In this document: positions 1-6,388 of the stretch, one piece after another
Numbering within the stretch: the stretch's first letter is position 1
Layout of the letters: every line of letters begins with the position of its first letter
From: CAZTLE01 sp964614415
Lineage (GTDB): Bacteria > Bacteroidota > Bacteroidia > Flavobacteriales > Flavobacteriaceae
NCBI GenBank assembly: GCA_964614415.1
Contig: CAZTLE010000185.1
Span: forward strand, 1-8,000
Direction: 5' to 3'
Length of the DNA: 8,000 nucleotides
The notes under the pieces: generated by a model
Told to the model about the DNA's origin: nothing
The model's database searches: none
The model's input: the letters and a program-made list of their open reading frames with translations, nothing else
Made by a program: the position numbers and the translations under genes

Positions 1-643
1 GTGGGTGCGGACAGAGGTGGCTGACATGGGACTTGAAACCTGGTTGCATCCAAACATAGATGCTAAAAGAAGTGACGAAGTACTGAAGAGTCATATCTAT
101 TCTTTCAGCAAAGGAGAAAAGGATAAGGTCATTTTGCCGGGGGATCTGTTGCACTGTGATTTTGGAATTACCTATATAGGGCTCAATACCGACTGCCAGC
201 AACATGCTTATGTGTTGAAGGAAGGCGAGACCGATGTCCCCGAGTTTCTGAAGAGTGCCTTTGCCGATGGAAACCGGGTGCAGGATATCTTTACGGCCAA
301 TTTTAAAACAGGCCGCACCGGTAATGAGATTCTGCTGAAATCGCTTTCCGAAGGAAAGGCTGAAGGACTACGTCCATCCATTTACACACATCCGCTGGGC
401 ACCTATGGTCACAGCGCAGGCCCTACTATCGGGATGTGGGATTCACAGGGCGGTGTGCCTGGTAATGGCGATTATCCGCTGTATCCCAATACCGTATATG
501 CCATCGAGTTAAATACAACGGTTACCATTCCCGAATGGAGCAAGGATATTAGAATCATGCTCGAAGAAGCCGGCTTCTGGGGTGAGCAGGGCTTCCGTTA
601 TGTGAACGGGCGACAGGAGGCGATCAAACCGGTTTCCTGGTAA
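1..643 (+). CDS. M24 family metallopeptidase (Xaa-Pro aminopeptidase type), C-terminal part
   Basis: Pita-bread-fold metal-dependent peptidase expected to remove N-terminal residues before proline or to cleave Xaa-Pro dipeptides. The frame is open to the left edge (codons at 2, 5, 8), so the start and any signal peptide lie outside. Counting from the GTG at base 5, all M24 metal ligands are visible with family spacing: D52 (HCDFG) and D63 (NTDC) 11 residues apart, H129 (THPLG), E168 (IELN) and E187 (MLEEAG). H136, seven residues after H129, matches the second, substrate-binding His of the family. The visible 213 residues therefore hold essentially the whole catalytic domain, and it looks functional. 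It ends TAA at 641-643, one base from the stop of the convergent acyltransferase gene. The M24 assignment is firm; the exact substrate, and whether it is a secreted enzyme, cannot be read here. Confidence 0.88.
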   Translation, partial: WVRTEVADMGLETWLHPNIDAKRSDEVLKSHIYSFSKGEKDKVILPGDLLHCDFGITYIGLNTDCQQHAYVLKEGETDVPEFLKSAFADGNRVQDIFTANFKTGRTGNEILLKSLSEGKAEGLRPSIYTHPLGTYGHSAGPTIGMWDSQGGVPGNGDYPLYPNTVYAIELNTTVTIPEWSKDIRIMLEEAGFWGEQGFRYVNGRQEAIKPVSW

Positions 644-644
644 A

Positions 645-1808
645 TCAGAGGCCCTCTGCGCGCTGTCTCTTTTTAAGTCGTAATCCGAACAGCACCCGCG
701 TCAGCTTCATCTTTCGGATGATAAAGTGATACAGACTCCAAATCCCAAGACCACAGATGATCACGAGAACAAGGAACTTCACCAGAATAGGAGCATTCCA
801 TTGAGTAACATAATATCCGGAAGCTACAATAATGGTCTGGTGTAAGATATAGAATGGATAGACACCTTCATTGAGATAGGTGAGGTACTTGTTCGAAAAA
901 TTCAGGTATCGCATACAATAGCCAATAGCCGTGAGTATGATCATCCAGATGTGAAGCCCGTCCAGAACGCCATAGGCATACAAATAATTATCCTGCTCTT
1001 TGGGCAAAGCTACCGGGGTATAGTATTTCCAAAGTAATGCTCCGGCTAATAGCAGGGTGGCAAACAGGAAGTACCGTCGGTATTTTTTGCAGGTTTCCCA
1101 AAACGTGGGAACATTTCCGAGGAAAAATCCGAAGAAGTAATAGGTGATAGACGAATTGAATACGAACCAGTCGTCTACCAGGCTTCCCTGTTCCGGCCAC
1201 TCTACGTAGAATGCAAAATAATAATAGATAAATGGAGCGGATAGGAGTACCAGAACCCATGGGCTTCTGAACAGACGGTTCAATTTTTGTTTCAGCGCGC
1301 CTATGGCGCGAACCTTCGAAGTAGCGAAAACCGGAAGGAGTAATATCGTAAATACAAATAGATAGGCCACAAACCACATGTGGCTCCATGTCAACGTACC
1401 TTCAGGATACGGTACAAATTCGTAGACCGATGGATAGAATTGCCAATAACTTTCGGTCATTGTCCCTTCCTGGAGCCATTCAAAATACACCTGTATTGGT
1501 GTGAGGAAGAACATGGCAAATGCCAACGGGATGAACAAGCGCACGAAACGCTCTCCCATAAATGCCAGCATGGAACGCTTTCGCAAAGAGAAACGCACTC
1601 CAACCCCTGCGATGAAAAATATAAGCGGTAGTCGCCATTGATGCAGCCACATAATAACCGTATCGAAGATAGGAGAGGAGGTCTCATTCTTTATTTCCCA
1701 GGGAAATTTGGTGAATGGAACCGCACAGTGAAAAATAATAAGCAATAGAAAGGCCAGAACGCGGATCCAATCGATGTAATGGAGCCGCACGTGTTTGGGT
1801 GAGGTCAT
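645..1808 (-). CDS. acyltransferase 3 family integral membrane protein
   Basis: Membrane O-acyltransferase of the acyltransferase-3 / OpgC-like family, which transfers acyl groups (acetyl, succinyl and similar) to sugars or other envelope molecules. The 387 residues show about ten hydrophobic segments, roughly 14-32, 48-68, 88-107, 142-161, 183-200, 218-232, 246-262, 283-300, 313-331 and 341-363. The family's R-x10-H signature is present in the first segment: R16 and H27 in YIDWIRVLAF...FH. The arginine-rich loop RKRSMLAFMGERFVRL (76-91), the HMWFVAYLF segment (143-151) and the late YPFYILHQT motif (317-325, H323) are also typical. A basic tail (RLKKRQRAEGL) ends in TGA. ATG at 1808 puts the signature at the usual distance from the N-terminus. 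It follows the DUF2306 gene by 63 bases containing an 11-bp inverted repeat. The acceptor molecule is unknown and no glycan genes are adjacent. Confidence 0.87.
   Translation of the reverse strand: MTSPKHVRLHYIDWIRVLAFLLLIIFHCAVPFTKFPWEIKNETSSPIFDTVIMWLHQWRLPLIFFIAGVGVRFSLRKRSMLAFMGERFVRLFIPLAFAMFFLTPIQVYFEWLQEGTMTESYWQFYPSVYEFVPYPEGTLTWSHMWFVAYLFVFTILLLPVFATSKVRAIGALKQKLNRLFRSPWVLVLLSAPFIYYYFAFYVEWPEQGSLVDDWFVFNSSITYYFFGFFLGNVPTFWETCKKYRRYFLFATLLLAGALLWKYYTPVALPKEQDNYLYAYGVLDGLHIWMIILTAIGYCMRYLNFSNKYLTYLNEGVYPFYILHQTIIVASGYYVTQWNAPILVKFLVLVIICGLGIWSLYHFIIRKMKLTRVLFGLRLKKRQRAEGL
646..674 (+). terminator. possible rho-independent terminator of the M24 gene
   Basis: Just after the M24 stop there is a short GC-rich inverted repeat, CAGAG-GCC-CTCTG (646-658), followed by a T-rich stretch ending in five T at 670-674. 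The stem is only 5-6 base pairs and the T run starts about 11 bases after it, so this is a weak candidate. It lies inside the last codons of the convergent acyltransferase gene because the two stops are one base apart. Confidence 0.3.
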
Positions 1809-1810
1809 GA

Positions 1811-1852
1811 TTTCGTTTTTTGATTGTACTGAAATAGACGGAAAAAACGAAA
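1811..1852 (-). promoter_or_regulatory. 11-bp inverted repeat immediately before the acyltransferase start
   Basis: Perfect arms TTTCGTTTTTT (1811-1821) and AAAAAACGAAA (1842-1852) flank a 20-base centre. In the minus-strand transcript the 3' arm ends two bases before the ATG, so a folded leader would sit against the translation start. The stem is almost all A-U, so stability is modest. It may be a leader hairpin, a DNA operator, or partly a by-product of A/T tracts. No known motif was recognised. Confidence 0.3.
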
Positions 1853-1871
1853 AAAAGGTTGCCCGACTAAG

Positions 1872-2351
1872 CTAAGCCCCCATTTGTTTGGCCCACAGTG
1901 CTTTGTTCTTTCTGAAATAGTAGTTGGCAAACATGGCAACCACAAAAATGGCAATACCTATCATTCCAAAGAAAGGAGTCTTAGGAATCCGGGTAAGCAC
2001 CTCCGAAACAAAAGCCATATACAGGCCAATGACAGACCAATACATGAAATTAAAGTGATAGAATTTCCATTTTCCGGCGGGTTTTTTTCGCCAGATGGGT
2101 ATCATTCCTCCGGCAAGGGTAATCAGACTTGCTATGGATGCAATGTGAAAAATACCGAACCCACCGAACAATCGATACAACATGAACGAGGTCACAAGAA
2201 GAATAAACATGCTGACCACATATCCATATCCCATTTGAACATGACGACGTGTACCCTTTTTCATAAGGAGAACCACAGTTCCGAAAACAAGAGCGAGACA
2301 AGAGGCGATAAGATGTATGAGACCTGTAGTGTCTCCAACGAGATTCTGCAT
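1872..2351 (-). CDS. DUF2306 family membrane protein, function unknown
   Basis: Small polytopic inner-membrane protein of 159 residues matching the DUF2306 pattern: an N-terminal helix with His (LIHLIASCLALVFG, H13), the loop K-KGTRRHVQMGYGYV (H37), a helix rich in small and polar residues, FGIFHIASI (H69), then KFYHFNFMYWSVIG (H99) before a Pro-containing loop VLTRIPKTP. About five hydrophobic segments are visible (10-30, 43-60, 67-86, 98-118, 127-146), followed by a basic C-terminus. The four histidines recur at the positions where this family has them, which suggests a conserved metal or cofactor role, but none is established to my knowledge. Start ATG at 2351 is the first in frame and gives a normal family length. 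It is separated from the lipoprotein gene upstream by 126 bases, so it may have its own promoter, and it could be co-transcribed with the acyltransferase gene downstream. Confidence 0.8.
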   Translation of the reverse strand: MQNLVGDTTGLIHLIASCLALVFGTVVLLMKKGTRRHVQMGYGYVVSMFILLVTSFMLYRLFGGFGIFHIASIASLITLAGGMIPIWRKKPAGKWKFYHFNFMYWSVIGLYMAFVSEVLTRIPKTPFFGMIGIAIFVVAMFANYYFRKNKALWAKQMGA

Positions 2352-2358
2352 ACCAACA

Positions 2359-2374
2359 ATTTAGCACGCTAAAT
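2359..2374 (-). promoter_or_regulatory. operator-like inverted repeat upstream of the DUF2306 gene
   Basis: A perfect 16-bp inverted repeat, arms ATTTAGC and GCTAAAT with a two-base centre (2366-2367), lies seven bases upstream of the ATG at 2351. The tiny centre favours a protein-binding DNA site over an RNA hairpin. A -7-like element for Bacteroidota sigma factor (TAGTTTTC on the minus strand) occurs further upstream in the gap, but no paired -33 element was found, so the promoter itself is unresolved. Confidence 0.3.
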
Positions 2375-2477
2375 ATCCTTCAATAGAAGCTATTCTCGAA
2401 AACTAACGTACCGGACTGTCGCGACTTAGGTATGAAGTGCGTTTATATACTACTGAATTGTAATTCTGAAAAAGGGG

Positions 2478-3422
2478 CTATTTCATGCGAATCTTATCCG
2501 TTAGACTTTTAAAGCTGACCAGCGTCTCTTCGAAGTTACTTTTAGCTGTACCTGTTATCAAAAGGGACTTACCGCCGTCTACCACGGAGGTTATAAGCAT
2601 TTGCGTTTCGGAGTTGTTAAGTGTACCGACGATGAGTTCCTCGTAACAAGGTAGTCCGTTTAGTTCTTTTCGGTCCGTTTCGGTTCGGCTTTCCACTTCC
2701 AGTCCGCGGCCAACAAGACCGTTTAAATTGGCGACAAACAGGGCCTGAGGAAAAGCCTGGGTCGGGTCGGTTGGGAATTGAGCAATCATGTAAATGTTAT
2801 CACCCTCATAGCTTTCCTTGCGCTCGCCATTTTCGGCATATATGTACATATTTGAAATTGCATTAGCGAACCGGAAAGTGTTGTTCGAATCGTCCAGTTC
2901 AAAAAAGGCAGTCTCAAAGGGGTCGATATCTCTGCCTTTATCATATTCCATGGAAAAAAAGGTCTCACGTATCACATCGACATTCTCGAGTTCGGTGTTC
3001 GGAATTATGGCCACTCCCATAGCCGAAAAATCGTTGTCTCCAAAAACCACTTGTAGGCTTTTTGCATCCTCCTGCCCGGAGATCAGGACCATTTTGGCCG
3101 GGAAACTATCGATCATAAGTTCTTCAAAATCCAATACTTCAATTCCCCTGGCTTCAAAATTTTCCCTGGTAAAGCTATCGGCATTGGCGTAGTAATCTCC
3201 ACCGAAGAGGTCAAAAAACTGTATGACCGATTCGCCCTTCTCAAGTCCTATGAATTCTTTAGAGAACTCAAACGAATCAGGTTTTTGCAGATAGATATGA
3301 GTTCCCGGAATGACCGCTTTCGCAGCGGCAACTTCCTCATCGGAAATGGCCGCATCCGTGGATGGATTTCTACAGGCGATCAGCGCCAGCATGCATAGGA
3401 TAAAGATCGATTTAGTGTACAT
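2478..3422 (-). CDS. lipoprotein of unknown function with two related halves
   Basis: Exported protein of 314 residues, anchored as a lipoprotein. The N-terminus MYTKSIFILCMLALIAC is a type II signal peptide with lipobox L14-I15-A16-C17, giving a mature protein from C17. I recognise no named family with certainty. The rest looks like two copies of one alpha/beta domain, about residues 40-160 and 168-310. Matching landmarks in the same order are RGIEV (92) and RGLEV (239); SFPAKMVLISG (106) and GLPCYEELIVG (256); SLQVVFG (122) and TQMLITS (273); and NVDVIRETFFSM (147) and NFEETLVSFKSL (296). The layout (strand, 'G-x-A-x-x' strand, paired strands, then a final amphipathic helix ending FxSM/L) resembles the PsbP/DcrB-like fold; this is a fold guess only. 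It begins 15 bases after the amidohydrolase stop, so it is very likely co-transcribed and may work with that enzyme. No Shine-Dalgarno sequence is seen. Confidence 0.82.
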   Translation of the reverse strand: MYTKSIFILCMLALIACRNPSTDAAISDEEVAAAKAVIPGTHIYLQKPDSFEFSKEFIGLEKGESVIQFFDLFGGDYYANADSFTRENFEARGIEVLDFEELMIDSFPAKMVLISGQEDAKSLQVVFGDNDFSAMGVAIIPNTELENVDVIRETFFSMEYDKGRDIDPFETAFFELDDSNNTFRFANAISNMYIYAENGERKESYEGDNIYMIAQFPTDPTQAFPQALFVANLNGLVGRGLEVESRTETDRKELNGLPCYEELIVGTLNNSETQMLITSVVDGGKSLLITGTAKSNFEETLVSFKSLTDKIRMK

Positions 3423-3437
3423 ACAGATTTGGGTTTT

Positions 3438-5009
3438 CTAGTTTTTAATTCCCGGTTGTTTTAGTTCGAATCCCTCTTTGGCCTTTGCGGCATCTACCAT
3501 ATCCTTTACTTCCCGGAGCAGTTGCTTCGCGTCGTATATGATGCCATCCTTAATGGTATACTTAACACCGCCGGCGCGAATTACTTCATTGTCTTCGGTA
3601 AGCTTAATGGCACCCGTTCCGTAAAGAACCTTCAGGTTTTGCAGCGGATTTTCTTCAATGAGTACAAAATCGGCATACTTTCCAACCTGAATAGAGCCTA
3701 TTTTGTCATCCATTCCTAACGCTTCCGCACCGTTAAGGGTAGCAGCGCGTATCACTTCCAGCGGATGAAATCCAGCCTCTCTAAGGAGTTCCAGTTCGCG
3801 AACATACGCAAATCCGTAGAGTTGAAAAATAAAACCTGAATCGGATCCGGCAGTTACCCTGCCTCCGCGATTCTTATACTCATTGATAAAGGTCATCCAA
3901 AGGCGGTAGTTTTCCCTCCAGTCCACTTCTTCCTCGGTACCCCAGAAGTGCCAGTAGGAGCCATGACTGATCTTGGTTGGCTGGTAAAAGCGCCAGAGCG
4001 AGGGAAGGGTATAGTCTTCATGCCATTCGGCCCTACGGGCTCTGTGAAGATCACGACTTGCTTCGTAAATATTGAAGGTTGGGTCCAGTGTAAAGTCCAA
4101 CTCCAGCAGTTCGTTCATTACATTGTTCCAGTGATCGGAGTAGGGAGGAGCTGCCTGCTTCCACAAACGGCCTGCTTCCCCAAAGCGGTGTTGTTCATTG
4201 TTGTAATTGTAGTTCAATGGATAGTGCTGAACTGTGCGATCTGCAAATAAGGCTTCGGGCAGCCCGTACCAGTGTTCCATGGATGTTAATCCCGCCCGGG
4301 CTGAGTGCAGCACATTCCAGCGGGCCACGCTTAATTGAGCGTGGTGCATACAGGATCGCAATCCCAGCTTTTTATTTTCGTCCAGGGCTGCTTTCATAAT
4401 ATGCGGCTCGGCTCCGAAGAACTTGATCCCGTCTGCTCCCTTGGCAGCATTGTTGCGCACCCATTCGCGAGCCTGTTCAGTTGTACTTATCGGTGTTTTA
4501 CTACCCTGTCCAAATCCTGTATAAGCAAAAATACGCGGTGCGACGATCTCGTTCTTAGCGCTTCTTTTTTTCAAATCGAGGGTATAATCAATACCGCGAC
4601 CCGAAGGCTCCCGGACGCTGGTAATACCATGCGCCATCCAGAGTTTAAACACATAGTCCCAGTCGGCTCCCTGGGCGACACCGCCTATATGTCCGTGCAT
4701 ATCCACAAACCCCGGTAGCAAGTACATGCCTTCGGCATTGAGTTCTTTGCCACCCGGTTTCAATACAGGGCGTCGCTTGGGATCAATGGGAACTCCGGGA
4801 TATCCTACCGATCGGATATTGGTGATGATGTTGTTCTCAACGACAACGTCGATGGGACCTACGGGAGGAGCACCGTCCCCATTAATGACGGTAACGCCTC
4901 TTATAATGAGTTGCGAATAAGGCCCGTCCCCCTGGCTCTGTGCCAATAGGGTTGTACAACAAAACAAACAGATAAGCCAAACAGCCGGAATAGCAAGTGG
5001 TGATTTCAT
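3438..5009 (-). CDS. secreted metal-dependent amidohydrolase (COG1228, imidazolonepropionase / Xaa-Pro dipeptidase-like)
   Basis: TIM-barrel amidohydrolase-superfamily enzyme, expected to hydrolyse a C-N bond of a small amide, peptide or cyclic compound outside the cytoplasm. Numbered from the earlier ATG at 5045, the binuclear site is intact: H117-x-H119 (VDMHGHIGG), K208 (GIKFF, the probable carboxylated lysine), H235 (MHHAQ), H258 (MEHWYG) and D402 (GSDSG). The usual C-terminal elements follow: ATLNGAEALG (435-444) and IGSIQVGKYADFVLI (449-463). I chose ATG 5009 (M13 of the longer frame) because MKSPLAIPAVWLICLFCCTTLLAQ is then a compact type I signal peptide ending near A35; the ATG at 5045 adds only MCIFYRKINHHR. 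No lipobox precedes the cysteines. The protein is long for the family because of an aromatic-rich insertion (about 268-395). Its gene lies between the MFS transporter and lipoprotein genes in a tight run. Family is firm; substrate is unknown. Confidence 0.87.
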   Translation of the reverse strand: MKSPLAIPAVWLICLFCCTTLLAQSQGDGPYSQLIIRGVTVINGDGAPPVGPIDVVVENNIITNIRSVGYPGVPIDPKRRPVLKPGGKELNAEGMYLLPGFVDMHGHIGGVAQGADWDYVFKLWMAHGITSVREPSGRGIDYTLDLKKRSAKNEIVAPRIFAYTGFGQGSKTPISTTEQAREWVRNNAAKGADGIKFFGAEPHIMKAALDENKKLGLRSCMHHAQLSVARWNVLHSARAGLTSMEHWYGLPEALFADRTVQHYPLNYNYNNEQHRFGEAGRLWKQAAPPYSDHWNNVMNELLELDFTLDPTFNIYEASRDLHRARRAEWHEDYTLPSLWRFYQPTKISHGSYWHFWGTEEEVDWRENYRLWMTFINEYKNRGGRVTAGSDSGFIFQLYGFAYVRELELLREAGFHPLEVIRAATLNGAEALGMDDKIGSIQVGKYADFVLIEENPLQNLKVLYGTGAIKLTEDNEVIRAGGVKYTIKDGIIYDAKQLLREVKDMVDAAKAKEGFELKQPGIKN

Positions 5010-5057
5010 ACGATGGTGGTTGATTTTGCGATAAAAGATACACAAATAATTTGAGGG

Positions 5058-6320
5058 CTATCGTCTGTTTAATCGGTAGAGCAGCACCGACGCAAGCAAG
5101 CCTACAAGCGCAAATCCAGCCAACATCAAAAAGACATATTTATATCCGGTTTCTCCCGGCCAGGTGACCAATAGTTTGCCCATTATAGGGCCGGCAAAAA
5201 TATCTGGGGTGTATCCAACAAGCGAAATTAATCCAACTGCCGTTCCTGTTACCGCTATGGGCACTTTACTCTCCTTAAGTGTCGCGAAATACAGTGCTCT
5301 GGCACCATAGATACCGGTGGCCGTTAGAAGCACACCCATCACAAAGAAAAAGGTGGTGTCCGCATTGATAATACCTGTAATGTACAGTAACGACCCGGAA
5401 ATACTCAATATAAAACTCACAATGAGCCAGCCAGTAATTTTACTTCGATCTGCCAAAAAGCCAATAATTACACCAACAATGGGGCGCACGTAGAGCAGCA
5501 TAGCACCGGTTTTTGCTGAATCAACCTCACTATATCCCATGACTTCTGCCGCGTATCGGGAAAACACTCCTGTTAACTTGTAACCCACATAGGCAGATAA
5601 AATGATGATCATAAGCAGCCATACCTGTGGAATCTTTAGTACGGATCTTATCTCTTTCCAGCTTATTTTGTTAACCACGGAATGGCTATCCGTGGTGGAA
5701 GTCTTTAAGAAAAACCAAACTAAAATACCCACCAGGACTACAATAGCACTGGTTGTGTAAATCACATAAGAGAAGACTTCCTGTCTTTCTTGAAGGCTAA
5801 TCTGACTAACGTCCTCGGCCGATGTGAATAGCGCTAAAATTAAAATCCCCAAGGACGCAAAAAGAGCTCCAACCAACCCACGTCCACCATCTAAAATCCC
5901 AAAGGCTTTCCCCTGACTGGTATTGCCGCCCCATATACGTGTGGCTTTGATCATGGCTGCCCAAAATAAAAATATAGTGGTAAGTCCCCAGTATCCAAAA
6001 AGTACCTTAAGCCAGAAAAAAGAAGGGTAACTAGCCATAAAAACACCACCTACCGCTGTGGCCCAAAGCGATATTGCCATTAGCTTTCTGGGTTCGTGTT
6101 TGTCTGCCAAAGGACCACCAAAAAAATAAGCTGCAAAGGCAACGATCCCATAAATTCCTTGAGCTACCCCAATTTGAGCATGATCAATTTCGAAGGCTTC
6201 CAGGAATGTGATACCAAAAACACGCACCAATACAAAAGGCAAAATGAAAACAGCCTCTCCGGCCAGTATCAATAAAAGAAGTATGTAAAAAGGCTGTTTA
6301 ACCCTACTTGTTTCGCTCAT
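5058..6320 (-). CDS. MFS transporter, sugar-phosphate-permease-like (COG2271 type)
   Basis: Inner-membrane secondary transporter of 420 residues with about twelve hydrophobic segments split by a central polar loop near 205-225. The MFS motif A is clear after helix 2 (GGPLADKHEPRK, 68-79, with D73, R78, K79), and a degenerate copy sits in the second half (GFLADRSK, 287-294). TRIWGGNTSQGKAFGILDGGRGL (127-149) and GYTPDIFAGPIMG (369-381) are features I associate with the GlpT/UhpC-like branch, which mostly moves organic anions, though many members have unknown substrates. Start ATG 6320 gives a short cytoplasmic N-terminus before helix 1. The stop is 48 bases before the preferred amidohydrolase start (12 before the longer one), so the two are probably one transcript, which suggests import of that enzyme's substrate or product. 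A candidate promoter and an inverted repeat lie just upstream. Confidence 0.87.
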   Translation of the reverse strand: MSETSRVKQPFYILLLLILAGEAVFILPFVLVRVFGITFLEAFEIDHAQIGVAQGIYGIVAFAAYFFGGPLADKHEPRKLMAISLWATAVGGVFMASYPSFFWLKVLFGYWGLTTIFLFWAAMIKATRIWGGNTSQGKAFGILDGGRGLVGALFASLGILILALFTSAEDVSQISLQERQEVFSYVIYTTSAIVVLVGILVWFFLKTSTTDSHSVVNKISWKEIRSVLKIPQVWLLMIIILSAYVGYKLTGVFSRYAAEVMGYSEVDSAKTGAMLLYVRPIVGVIIGFLADRSKITGWLIVSFILSISGSLLYITGIINADTTFFFVMGVLLTATGIYGARALYFATLKESKVPIAVTGTAVGLISLVGYTPDIFAGPIMGKLLVTWPGETGYKYVFLMLAGFALVGLLASVLLYRLNRR

Positions 6321-6338
6321 ATGGACAATTGCATGAGC
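6315..6338 (-). promoter_or_regulatory. 6-bp inverted repeat spanning the MFS start codon
   Basis: GCTCAT (6315-6320) and ATGAGC (6333-6338) are perfect complementary arms around 12 bases. On the minus strand the second arm is ATGAGC, meaning it contains the start codon and second codon of the transporter. Arms this short arise often by chance, so it is listed mainly because other starts in this window show the same arrangement. Confidence 0.2.
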
Positions 6339-6367
6339 AAGCTAGGGTTTATCTTTTTAAATTCCAA
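6337..6367 (-). promoter_or_regulatory. candidate Bacteroidota-type promoter for the MFS gene
   Basis: On the minus strand a TTG (6367-6365) is followed after 20 bases by TAGCTTGC (6344-6337), a partial match to the Bacteroidota -7 consensus TAnnTTTG; the spacing to the -33 TTG is within the usual range. Transcription would begin about 10-15 bases before the ATG at 6320, giving a very short leader. The -7 match is imperfect, so this is only a candidate. If real, it would drive the MFS-amidohydrolase-lipoprotein unit. Confidence 0.25.
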
Positions 6368-6388
6368 TTATGCGCGTTTCGGCTAACT

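Noticed and set aside
988..1389. Open frame of 133 codons on the minus strand in another frame
   Set aside because: Overlaps the acyltransferase gene on the same strand; the acyltransferase frame carries all conserved motifs.
1850..1880. T-rich run after the DUF2306 stop, considered as a terminator
   Set aside because: Seven T follow GGCAACC on the minus strand but no stem can be formed immediately upstream.
1884..2372. Open frame of 162 codons on the plus strand
   Set aside because: Antisense to the DUF2306 gene, with a composition (His/Asn/Lys-rich, no domain) typical of a shadow frame.
2418..2425. Palindrome GTCGCGAC in the gap before the DUF2306 gene
   Set aside because: Only 8 bases, no extension of symmetry, and no second copy nearby; expected by chance at this length.
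2453..2468. GAATT-GT-AATTC repeat after the lipoprotein stop, considered as a terminator
   Set aside because: For the minus-strand transcript the T run precedes the stem instead of following it, and the loop of two bases is too tight.
4335..4718. Open frame of 127 codons on the plus strand
   Set aside because: Antisense to the catalytic core of the amidohydrolase, with no recognisable domain.
5031..5045. TATCTTTT resembling a Bacteroidota -7 box before the amidohydrolase
   Set aside because: No TTG-type -33 element at a suitable distance upstream, and the gene is already tightly linked to the MFS gene.
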